Shown: positions 25,902 to 33,011 of the stretch, one piece after another | Numbering within the stretch: position 1 is the first letter of the stretch | Layout of the letters: each line of letters opens with the position of its first letter | Translations under genes and position numbers: made by a program | The notes under the pieces: model-generated | What the model was told of the DNA's origin: nothing | The model's database searches: none | What the model saw: the letters and a program-made list of their open reading frames with translations, nothing else | From: Candidatus Aenigmatarchaeota archaeon | Lineage (GTDB): Archaea; Aenigmatarchaeota; Aenigmatarchaeia; GW2011-AR5; JAHLMP01 | DNA: 54,110 nucleotides | Direction of reading: 5' to 3' | Assembly (NCBI GenBank): GCA_018920315.1 | Contig: JAHLMP010000005.1 | Span: forward strand, 1-54,110

Positions 25902-26195
25902 TCATTTCAAAAATCCATGTCGTTTTAGCCATTCTATTTGCGCTTTTGAATATTTCCAAATAATATCCCCTTTTTCAAGTCCTTGGACAGGCCATGGCTT
26001 TACTATTACCACATCGTTTACTGCTATCCATAGGTGTGTTCCATATTTTCCTGGAACTCTACAAATTCTTAAATTTCCATCTAAACAACGGACAGAAAAT
26101 CTTTTTCCACCTAATTTTGCTTCAACGATTCCAAGCACTTCTCCTTCTTTTGGAACTCTTATCCTCTCCTCTACTTCTTGAGTTTCTTGGTTCAT
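25902..26195 (-). CDS. eif1A: Translation initiation factor aIF1A
   Basis: 97 residues with the S1-like OB fold of aIF1A: RVPKEGEVLGIVEAKLGG, RCLDGNLRICRVPGK and IVKPWPVQGLEKGDIIWKY. It promotes initiator tRNA and ribosomal subunit steps of initiation. Its ATG lies 74 bp inside the end of the upstream nmd3 gene in another frame, an unusually long overlap. It converges on ileS with 4 bp between stops. Confidence 0.95.
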   Translation of the reverse strand: MNQETQEVEERIRVPKEGEVLGIVEAKLGGKRFSVRCLDGNLRICRVPGKYGTHLWIAVNDVVIVKPWPVQGLEKGDIIWKYSKAQIEWLKRHGFLK

Positions 26196-26853
26196 AATCT
26201 TTTACCGAATAATATTCTCTATATATTCTTTTTGTATCTTTTTCTCCAATAAGTTTGAAAGATCTTTTTATTTTAAATTCTCTCAATAACTTTAAAGCTT
26301 TTTGAGCCTTGTCTCTATATAAAAAATATAAGTTTAGTCCTTCTTTCACTCTCTCTATTTTGTCTGGCCTCATGCGCTTTATTGGTAAACGCTTATTAGT
26401 TCTAATTTGAATTATAGCGTCGTATTGCTCGCTAGATATTTTTCTGCATAGCTCGCAAAGCGTTTCTCTTATCTTTATAAATATATTTTTGTTCTCCTCT
26501 TTTTGTTTTTTACAAGGAAAAATAAATCCTTTGCAAATTATTGTAACAGAATATCTATTTCCTATCTTTCTTACAAATGCTTCTTTCTCAACTATTTTAT
26601 TATTTGTTTTTATTTTGTTGATTGCAATTTGTTTTATAAAGTCGTCATTTAAATCATACTTCCCAATTCTATTATCTAAAATCTTTCCACATTTTCTACA
26701 AACTTTAATTTCAAAATCTTCTATTTGGAAAAGTGTCTTATTCTTAAGCCAACAATCATCGCAAAAAGCTTCTATAGTTGCTTCTTTACCACATGAAATA
26801 CATCTTAATCTTTCTTCTCTTTTTTGAAATATTCTTCTCAAAACAATCACCAA
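26122..26853 (-). CDS. nmd3: NMD3-like ribosome-associated protein
   Basis: 243 residues with N-terminal CxxC zinc pairs (RCISCGKEA, FCDDCW, VCRKCGK and further CELCRK), as in the NMD3 family, which in eukaryotes escorts the large subunit out of the nucleus and in archaea presumably acts in 60S-type subunit maturation. The conserved part ends near KRIYREYYSVKDYE; after that a basic/Ser-Arg tail (RNSRSRGEDKSSKRRR) is encoded in the stretch that also encodes the aIF1A N-terminus. Only one of the overlapping frames can have been shaped freely. Confidence 0.85.
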   Translation of the reverse strand: MVIVLRRIFQKREERLRCISCGKEATIEAFCDDCWLKNKTLFQIEDFEIKVCRKCGKILDNRIGKYDLNDDFIKQIAINKIKTNNKIVEKEAFVRKIGNRYSVTIICKGFIFPCKKQKEENKNIFIKIRETLCELCRKISSEQYDAIIQIRTNKRLPIKRMRPDKIERVKEGLNLYFLYRDKAQKALKLLREFKIKRSFKLIGEKDTKRIYREYYSVKDYEPRNSRSRGEDKSSKRRRSAWNR

Positions 26854-26862
26854 TAAAAATTT

Positions 26863-27522
26863 TTATTCTGAGATTTCAGTTCCAATATTCTTTCCTTCAA
26901 TAACTTTTAGTAAATTTTTTGGATTTTTACCACTAATAACAAATGTTTTGATTTTATTTTTTACTATTGTTTCGATTGCCAACTTATCTAGAATTCCATA
27001 GCTTCCTGGTTTTCCTCTTTTTGCAAATTTCATAAGTTCATTAAAGCTAATTTTGTCAATTTTCCTTGCACCTTTAAATATATTAGGATCTTTGTCATAT
27101 ATTCCGTCGACATTTGTAACTTTTATTAGCATATCAGCTCTCATCGCTTTTGCAGCTATGGCAGCGTTAGCATCTGTGCTTCTCCCAGGGCAAATTCCTG
27201 CGAGCACACCTTCTGTTTTTTCATTTATTTCATTTAAATCAAAAATTGGCTTGAGATCTAAAAGATAAGAAAACAATCTAACATTAGATTTCAGAATTTC
27301 TATAGCGATCCATTCTAGATTTTTGCTAGATATTTTAAGGGCTTTTGCTCTCTTCATATAATTCCTTACAAATTTTCCACCACCAACAACTAAAATTAAT
27401 TGGTGTTTTTTCTTAATTCTTTTTAAAATATTTACAAAACTTTTTACACGAGATATAATTGCTCCATAGTCGTCGAAAAGCAAGGAACCTCCAATTTTTA
27501 TTACTATTTTCATTTTATTCAT
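26863..27522 (-). CDS. pyrH: UMP kinase (amino-acid kinase family)
   Basis: 219 residues. The glycine-rich KIGGSLL (about 8-14), VGGGKFVRNY near 46-55, PGRSTDANAA with the family DANAA block, and TNVDGIYDKDP (about 137-147) fit archaeal UMP kinase, which makes UDP from UMP. It is the first gene of a minus-strand group pyrH-nmd3-aIF1A separated by about 10 bp. Met 4 is an alternative start. Confidence 0.9.
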   Translation of the reverse strand: MNKMKIVIKIGGSLLFDDYGAIISRVKSFVNILKRIKKKHQLILVVGGGKFVRNYMKRAKALKISSKNLEWIAIEILKSNVRLFSYLLDLKPIFDLNEINEKTEGVLAGICPGRSTDANAAIAAKAMRADMLIKVTNVDGIYDKDPNIFKGARKIDKISFNELMKFAKRGKPGSYGILDKLAIETIVKNKIKTFVISGKNPKNLLKVIEGKNIGTEISE

Positions 27523-27592
27523 CTTTATCTTATTATTGATAATTTAAAAATAAAGATTTTTGACTAATTTGAAATATTTATATCAAAATTTA

Positions 27593-27719
27593 TGGGCCGG
27601 GAGAGATTCGAACTCTCGACCTCCAGTTTGCTTAGCTGTCTTATAAGACATGCGCGCAAGCAAAAAGCTTGGCGCTCTTTCTGGAGCTTCAAAACTTAAC
27701 CAGGCTAAGCTACCGGCCC
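27593..27719 (-). tRNA. tRNA-Ile(UAU) with three introns
   Basis: The 127-nt gene yields a 75-nt cloverleaf after removing three introns. Intron 1 (27679-27697, 19 nt) is in the D-loop: helix CTGG/CCAG, bulges TTA and AAA. Intron 2 (27650-27669, 20 nt) is at 29/30 in the anticodon stem: helix GCGC/GCGC, bulges CAA and ATG, outer pair AAGA/TCTT. Intron 3 (27629-27641, 13 nt) is at the end of the anticodon loop: helix CTTA/TAAG, bulges TAA and CAA. Products: acceptor GGGCCGG/CCGGCCC, D-arm GCTTAGCCTGGTTAGAGC, anticodon arm CCAGT-CTTATAA-ACTGG (UAU), T-arm GAGAG-TTCGAAT-CTCTC. Most archaea read AUA with a CAU tRNA modified to agmatidine; UAU is exceptional. Confidence 0.93.
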
Positions 27720-27755
27720 AATTTATCTATTTTTATATCATAAATCAATAAAAAT

Positions 27756-28994
27756 TTAAAACTCGAGAATTTCGTTATTGCTTGGGGAGAATGTTTTTAT
27801 TCCAAACTTCTTTTCAATATCTTTTGCAAATTCGTTACAATGATCTCCATGAACGCAAATTATATTTTTTGGATTTAATTTTTCAATAATTTTAAATAGC
27901 TCGCTTCTTCCTGCATGAGAAGAAAAATCAAATCTGGCTATTGGGCAATTTACATGAAGCTCTAAATCTTCATTTCTAAATATTCCTGTATCTAATAAAT
28001 ATTTTCCTGGCGTTCCTTCTACTTGAAACCCTGTGAATAAGATTTTGCAATCTTTTCTTTTATAAATCTTCTTTATGTAATAAACTGCAGGACCTCCATT
28101 TAGCATTCCAGACGTAGTAATAATTATTCTACTACCTTTTCTAATAATTCTCTCCCTTTCTTTTTTTGTATTAACCTTTTTTATTCGTTTAAAAATCTTC
28201 TTTAACAATGTGCTTGACTTCAAATTATAATTCATTATTATTTTTGTAGCATCTTTTGCCATTCCATCAATTGCAATGTAGTCTATATAATCTTTTAGTA
28301 TAAGCAAAAGTTCTTGTGCCCTTCCTACAGCAAAAGCAGGAAGTAAGACTATACCGTTCTGATTTAAAGTCTCGTCTATCTCTGCTTTAAATCTATCTTC
28401 TTCTTTGCTTCTTTCATTATGATCTCTATCGCCATATGTGCTTTCTATAATTAATATATCTATCTCCTCCTTAGGAAGTTTGCATCCATCTATTAAGTTT
28501 TGCTTTTCTAATTTAATGTCTCCAGTATAAAAGATATTTTTACCTTGAACATTTAGTAAAATGCTTTTTGAACCAGGAATATGTCCAGCATCAAAAAACT
28601 TGCAAGCAACATCTTTTATAATAAAATCTTTTTCAACAATTAAAGAATTCGACAAAGCTAACTTCACATCTTTTTTAGAAAATCCTATATGATAATTATT
28701 TATTCTTGCGACCTTCACAAAATCTATAAGCAATAATTTTGTTAGTTTTTTTGTCATATCGCTCATATAACAATTTACATTTGGAAGTAAAGGTATCGCT
28801 CCGCTATGGTCTAAATGACTATGTGTAACTATTATTCCATCTATCTCTTTTGGAATTATTGGAAAGCTTGGAGGCTCTGGCTGAAGCTTTACTCCAAAAT
28901 CAAGAGAAATTTTACAATTATCATGAATTAGAAGTATTGCAGACCTACCAACTTCTCTTCCACTTCCAAGTATTTTTAACTTCATCTCTTTCAA
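27756..28994 (-). CDS. Beta-CASP metallo-beta-lactamase RNase (aCPSF2-like)
   Basis: 412 residues. Metallo-beta-lactamase motifs THSHLDHSG (57-65), DAGHIPGS and YTGDI, followed by the beta-CASP motifs ESTYGDR, LLPAFAVGRAQE and CVHGDH near the C-terminus. No N-terminal KH domains, so it is the short archaeal CPSF-like/RNase J-like class rather than aCPSF1. Such enzymes trim or cut RNA. Located just upstream of tRNA-Ile(UAU) in the same orientation, about 35 bp away. Confidence 0.9.
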   Translation of the reverse strand: MKEMKLKILGSGREVGRSAILLIHDNCKISLDFGVKLQPEPPSFPIIPKEIDGIIVTHSHLDHSGAIPLLPNVNCYMSDMTKKLTKLLLIDFVKVARINNYHIGFSKKDVKLALSNSLIVEKDFIIKDVACKFFDAGHIPGSKSILLNVQGKNIFYTGDIKLEKQNLIDGCKLPKEEIDILIIESTYGDRDHNERSKEEDRFKAEIDETLNQNGIVLLPAFAVGRAQELLLILKDYIDYIAIDGMAKDATKIIMNYNLKSSTLLKKIFKRIKKVNTKKERERIIRKGSRIIITTSGMLNGGPAVYYIKKIYKRKDCKILFTGFQVEGTPGKYLLDTGIFRNEDLELHVNCPIARFDFSSHAGRSELFKIIEKLNPKNIICVHGDHCNEFAKDIEKKFGIKTFSPSNNEILEF

Positions 28995-29002
28995 CTCTTT
29001 AT

Positions 29003-29260
29003 TTATAGAAGATTATAAAATATTGACCAGAATATGAACCAAAACAAAATAAACATTCCATAGAATTTTGAAAACCACCAATTAAATGGTTTCTTCTCTA
29101 CGATTTTTAATTGCTCTAGGATTAGCTTTATAAGCACCATATAAATTACTACAACTATGATGTTTATTAGATTTGTTTTTGCAATATTTGTTAATATTAT
29201 TGACAAATATCCAAAAACAATTCCTGAAAAAAAACTTAATATTGCAAGTTTTCTTTCCAT
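29003..29260 (-). CDS. Small three-helix membrane protein
   Basis: 85 residues with hydrophobic segments at about 6-24, 30-50 and 66-83. The C-terminal NWWFSKFYGMFILFWFIFWS is reminiscent of the DUF5379-type small archaeal membrane proteins, but I am not certain. It lies 8 bp upstream of the beta-CASP nuclease on the same strand and is probably co-transcribed with it. No function can be proposed. Confidence 0.55.
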   Translation of the reverse strand: MERKLAILSFFSGIVFGYLSIILTNIAKTNLINIIVVVIYMVLIKLILEQLKIVEKKPFNWWFSKFYGMFILFWFIFWSIFYNLL

Positions 29261-29359
29261 ATTACCACTTCAAATTTAAATTTTCATTAACAAAATTTTG
29301 AAAATTTAAAAATATAATAGCAAATTGAACTTTTAAAATGTTGGAAATCCGTACTAAAA

Positions 29360-30115
29360 TCAAAACCTATCTCTAATCCTCTCAATCCACTTTCTTATTA
29401 CATAGCTTGTATCTATTAAGTAATCTTTAATTCCAATTCTTTTTCTTCTTCTAAGCATATAAAGAAATATTTTAATCCCATCTCTAACTCTAACGCCTTT
29501 TACGTAAATCTCAGAAGCTATTGGAACATTTTTATATTTCAAATTATAATATCCTACTGCAAAAATTATTTCGCATGCGATTTCGTAACGAACAGCTTTT
29601 ATATATTTTATAATTTTTTTAAGCGCACTTCTTGTGTAAGCTCTAAAGCCAGATTCCGTATCTTTTAGAATAGTTCCAGAAATAAAATTTGTCATAAAAT
29701 TTAGAAATAAATTGCCAATTTTTTTTATTAGAGGGTATTTTGCTAAGTTTCTTTCTCCTAAAACAAAATCATAGCCTTCGTTTATAGCTTCTATAAACTT
29801 TGGTATATCCCTTGGTGAATGTTGACCATCCGCATCGAGAGTTATTATTATATCAAAATTTTTTTTAAGTGCATAGTGGAAACCATCCCTTAAGCTTCTT
29901 CCAAGTCCAAAATTCTTATTATGCTTTATAACCTTTGCTCCAGCTTTTTTTGCAAGCTCTCCTGTAGCATCTGAGGAACCATCATCAACTACAACAACTT
30001 CATCTACATATTTTTTTGTTTCTCTAACTATGCTTTCTATTGTTTTGCTTTCATTAAACGCTGGAATTATTGCTATTATTCTTTGTTTCTTTTTTATTAT
30101 TTTTGACAAAAGCAA
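29360..30115 (-). CDS. Family 2 glycosyltransferase (dolichol-phosphate mannosyltransferase-like)
   Basis: 251 residues with the GT-A fold: IAIIPAFNESKTIESIV (14-30), VVVVDDGSSDATGELA, and LDADGQHSPRDIP with the D-x-D metal site. A later GTILKDTESGFRAY segment is typical of polyprenyl-phosphate sugar transferases. No C-terminal membrane helices, so it is the soluble/peripheral DPM1-like type that loads sugar onto a lipid carrier for surface glycosylation. ~105-bp divergent gap to rpoK. Confidence 0.87.
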   Translation of the reverse strand: MLLSKIIKKKQRIIAIIPAFNESKTIESIVRETKKYVDEVVVVDDGSSDATGELAKKAGAKVIKHNKNFGLGRSLRDGFHYALKKNFDIIITLDADGQHSPRDIPKFIEAINEGYDFVLGERNLAKYPLIKKIGNLFLNFMTNFISGTILKDTESGFRAYTRSALKKIIKYIKAVRYEIACEIIFAVGYYNLKYKNVPIASEIYVKGVRVRDGIKIFLYMLRRRKRIGIKDYLIDTSYVIRKWIERIRDRF

Positions 30116-30220
30116 ACACCTTTATATATTAATAAATAAAAAATTCATAAATTCTCAAAAAATTACTTATATACTCAACTTTCATAAAATTAATAAATTT
30201 AAATTTCATAAAGATTTTTT

Positions 30221-30409
30221 ATGAATATGGAAAAACTTAATTATACAAAATATGAAAGAGCAAGAATTATAGCAGCAAGAGCACTACAAATAGCTGCTGG
30301 GGCAAAACCATTAATAAAAACTAAGACGACAGATCCCATAAAGGTTGCGAAACTTGAGTTTGAAAAAGGTGTTATTCCATTTAAGGTTTTGAGGAGAATT
30401 GAAAGATGA
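30221..30409 (+). CDS. rpoK: DNA-directed RNA polymerase subunit K (omega-like)
   Basis: 62 residues matching archaeal RpoK: YTKYERARIIAARALQIAAG, then DPIKVAKLEFEKGVIPFKVL. It promotes assembly of RNA polymerase. Its stop overlaps the start of the enolase gene (ATGA), and rpsB follows, the arrangement rpoK-eno-rpsB known from many archaea. Two Met codons open the frame; either is possible. Confidence 0.95.
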   Translation: MNMEKLNYTKYERARIIAARALQIAAGAKPLIKTKTTDPIKVAKLEFEKGVIPFKVLRRIER

Positions 30410-31533
30410 CAAAAGTTAATAACATAAAAATTAGAGTGATATACAATTCTTTTGGAGAAAAAACAATAGAAGCGATAATAAATGAAAAGTTCTCAGCAAG
30501 TAGCTCTGGTGGCATAAGTAGAAGTTTAAAAGAGGCAAAGATTATTTCACCGGAGCTCGCTATAAAAAATTTTGAAAAAATAAAAAAAGAATTTTTAGGA
30601 GATTTTTCTCAGGAAGAATTTGATAAAAAATTAAAAGAAAATGAAAATTTACTTGGAGGAATAGCTACAACATCTCTTTCTATGGCTTTTTTTTCTATGG
30701 AGTTTGAAATGAAATATAGAAAAGATGTTAGTTATTTTCCTAATCTTTTAGTAAATGTACTTGGAGGGGGGAAACACTCTTTTTTAGAAAAACCTGAGAT
30801 TCAAGAAATATTAGTAATGCCTAACGCAAAGAGTATAAGGGAAGCGATAGAAACTGCTATAGAGATATGGCTTGAAGTTAGAAATGTATTGAAAAAGAAA
30901 AAAATTCTTTGCGGTTTGAATCCGGAGGATGCCTGGCTGGCAAATATAACGAATGAAGAAGCCTTAGAGATTGTTGAAAATATTGTAAAAGAATATAAAG
31001 CTAAGGTTGGTATAGATTTTGCAGCATCTTCTTTATTCAAAAATGGATATTACATATATCATGACAAAAAATTAACAAAAGAGGAGCAAATAGATTATGT
31101 AATAAAACTTATAAAGGATTATAATCTCTTTTATGTAGAAGATCCTCTAGAAGAGAATGATGAAAAAGGGTTTGAAGAATTATCAAGAAAGATAAATATT
31201 TTAATATGTGGCGATGATATTATAGCAACAAAATTAGAAAGATTAAAAAAGCTTAAAGATATTATAAAAGCTGTAATAATAAAACCGAATCAAGCAGGAA
31301 ATGTTAGCGAGTGCTTAGATATTATTAAATTTTCAAGAAAGAAAAAAATAGTCTCAGTAGTAAGTCACAGATCAACAAAAACAGCATGCACGTCAGAAGC
31401 GAAATTAGCAACCTTTGCTGACCTTGCAAAATTTAGCGTTGCAGGCATAGATTGCGAACGTTGTAATGAGCTTTTAAGAATTTGGGAAGAAAGTAAAAAT
31501 CCGAGAATGAGAAAAATAGTAGTAAGAAAGTGA
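30406..31533 (+). CDS. eno: Enolase, divergent and short
   Basis: 375 residues against the usual 410-430. Family landmarks remain: an ASSSGGISRSL-type N-terminal loop, LLVNVLGGGKH, DFAASSLFK (first metal Asp), FYVEDPLEENDE (Glu), CGDDIIATK (Asp and nearby catalytic Lys), KPNQAGNVSE (Lys) and VVSHRSTKT. Catalytic residues look conserved, so it should convert 2-phosphoglycerate to PEP. Shortening lies in surface loops. Located between rpoK and rpsB in the conserved archaeal operon. Confidence 0.9.
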   Translation: MTKVNNIKIRVIYNSFGEKTIEAIINEKFSASSSGGISRSLKEAKIISPELAIKNFEKIKKEFLGDFSQEEFDKKLKENENLLGGIATTSLSMAFFSMEFEMKYRKDVSYFPNLLVNVLGGGKHSFLEKPEIQEILVMPNAKSIREAIETAIEIWLEVRNVLKKKKILCGLNPEDAWLANITNEEALEIVENIVKEYKAKVGIDFAASSLFKNGYYIYHDKKLTKEEQIDYVIKLIKDYNLFYVEDPLEENDEKGFEELSRKINILICGDDIIATKLERLKKLKDIIKAVIIKPNQAGNVSECLDIIKFSRKKKIVSVVSHRSTKTACTSEAKLATFADLAKFSVAGIDCERCNELLRIWEESKNPRMRKIVVRK

Positions 31534-31539
31534 GATATT

Positions 31540-32211
31540 ATGGCAAAGAAAAAATTGAAAGAAAAAGAAGATGAGATTGAAAATGTTGAAATTGATGAAG
31601 AGGATGAGAAGTCTAAAAAGAAGAGTGAAGACCTTCTTGTGAGTAGAGAAAAATATCTAAAGTGTGGGATTCACATAGGTACAAGTATAAAAACAAATGA
31701 TATGAGAAGGTTTATTTATAAGATTATAACTAATGGTCTTGCCGTGATGAATCTTAAAATGATTGACAATAGAATAAGAATTGTTTCTAAATTTTTGGCT
31801 TCTAAAAAAGATATTCTTGTAGTGAGTAGAAAAATAAAAAAGCCTGTAGAAACTTTTGCAAAAGCTATAGGAGCAAATGCTATTATTGGAAGATTTATGC
31901 CAGGAACTTTAACTAATCCTAAATCTAAAAATTTTGCTGAGCCAGAAGTTATTTTGATTACAGATCCTTATCTTGACAAACAAGCAGTTAAAGAAGGAGT
32001 TGAAATGAGAATACCTATCATAGCTTTATGTAACACTTTTAATTCAACATCTTTTGTAGATATTATACTTCCTTGCAACAATAAAGGAAGAAAATCTGTA
32101 GCATTAATTTTCTATCTTCTTACAAGAGAGATCCTAAAAGAAAGAGGGGAAATAAAAAGTGATGAAGAATTTAAATTGAGAATAGAAGATTTTATTGAAG
32201 AAAAGAAATAG
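31540..32211 (+). CDS. rpsB: Small-subunit ribosomal protein uS2
   Basis: 223 residues. The core begins near KYLKCGIHIGTSIKTNDMR and includes RFMPGTLTNP and the VILITDPYLDKQAVKEG, then IPIIALCNTF segments of uS2. A lysine/glutamate-rich N-terminal extension of about 36 residues precedes it (MAKKKLKEKEDEIENVE). The last base of the TAG stop is also the first base of tRNA-Pro, so mRNA 3' end formation must be coordinated with tRNA 5' maturation. Confidence 0.95.
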   Translation: MAKKKLKEKEDEIENVEIDEEDEKSKKKSEDLLVSREKYLKCGIHIGTSIKTNDMRRFIYKIITNGLAVMNLKMIDNRIRIVSKFLASKKDILVVSRKIKKPVETFAKAIGANAIIGRFMPGTLTNPKSKNFAEPEVILITDPYLDKQAVKEGVEMRIPIIALCNTFNSTSFVDIILPCNNKGRKSVALIFYLLTREILKERGEIKSDEEFKLRIEDFIEEKK

Positions 32212-32303
32212 GGGCTGTGGTGTAGCTTGGTTCAGCATCGGAGCCTTGGGTTTAATATTTAAAATGAAAGCTCCAGACCCCGGTTCAAATCCGGGCAGCC
32301 CCA
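32211..32303 (+). tRNA. tRNA-Pro(UGG) with an 18-nt intron at 37/38
   Basis: Acceptor GGGGCTG/CAGCCCC, anticodon stem GGAGC/GCTCC with mature loop CTTGGGA, T-arm CCCGG-TTCAAAT-CCGGG, discriminator A; 75 nt after removal of intron 32251-32268. The intron contains a small palindrome TTTAA-TAT-TTAAA but no convincing 4-bp BHB central helix, so its processing is less clear than for the other introns. It sits between rpsB (one shared base) and the phosphoesterase gene (start 3 bases after the tRNA). Confidence 0.93.
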
Positions 32304-32305
32304 TT

Positions 32306-33010
32306 ATGCTCTTATTTCTTAGAGAAGAGCCTATAGCATTATTAGAAGCTGAAAGAAAAAAATATTTGATAGCAGCAGATTTGCATATCGGAATTACAAA
32401 AGAGTTAAAAGATCATGGTATTTATTTGCCATCTCAAGGAGAAACCTTTGCAAAAAAGTTAAATGATGCTGCGAAAAAAACAAATGCGAAAAATCTTATA
32501 ATACTTGGTGACCTGAAACATAATATTCCTAGTGCTAAGAAAGAAGAATTCAAGGATATAGTAAAATTCCTTTCTAGATTAAATTTCGATAAAATTTTCA
32601 TAATTAAAGGAAACCATGATGGAAAAATAGAAAAGATTTTAAAAAATGTTACGAAAAAAATTAAGATAGAAAAAAGATTTATGAGAATTAAAGATACCCT
32701 GCTGACTCATGGACATATTTCTATAAAAAACATAAAGGCAAAAAGAATTATCATTGCTCATGTTCACCCCTACATTAGAATGATTGATAGATTAAAGGCA
32801 AGCTATTATGAAAGAGTTTGGTTAAGATATGAAGATGAAAGAGAAATAATAATAATGCCTAACTTTAATGAGTTGTGTGGTGCAACTATAGTAAATGAGC
32901 AAGAGTTAATAGGCCCTATTGCAAAAAAGATGAATAAGAAGGAGTTTGAGGTTTATCTTCTTGATGGTACTTATCTTGGTAAAATTAAAGATTTTGAGGC
33001 AAAGGAATAA
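32306..33010 (+). CDS. Metallophosphoesterase (COG1407, Lhr-associated)
   Basis: 234 residues: AADLHIGITKEL (metal motif I, about 22-33), ILGDLKHNIP (motif II), IKGNHDGKIE (motif III), THGH and AHVHPY motifs. This matches the archaeal phosphoesterase usually found beside Lhr helicase, and here the lhr gene starts one base after its stop. The frame remains open upstream through tRNA-Pro, but the ATG directly after the tRNA gives the family N-terminus and is chosen. Likely acts on nucleic acid ends with Lhr; inference from context. Confidence 0.87.
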   Translation: MLLFLREEPIALLEAERKKYLIAADLHIGITKELKDHGIYLPSQGETFAKKLNDAAKKTNAKNLIILGDLKHNIPSAKKEEFKDIVKFLSRLNFDKIFIIKGNHDGKIEKILKNVTKKIKIEKRFMRIKDTLLTHGHISIKNIKAKRIIIAHVHPYIRMIDRLKASYYERVWLRYEDEREIIIMPNFNELCGATIVNEQELIGPIAKKMNKKEFEVYLLDGTYLGKIKDFEAKE

Positions 33011-33011
33011 T

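Noticed and set aside
27593-27719. Reading the minus-strand tRNA as tRNA-Lys(UUU) from the CAAG-CTTTTTG-CTTG hairpin
   Set aside because: Position 37 would be U and the stem would have a mismatch; the three-intron Ile(UAU) reading gives perfect stems and consensus D- and T-arms.
32195-32305. N-terminal extension of the phosphoesterase read through tRNA-Pro
   Set aside because: The extra 37 residues are translated tRNA sequence; the ATG right after the tRNA gives the family N-terminus.
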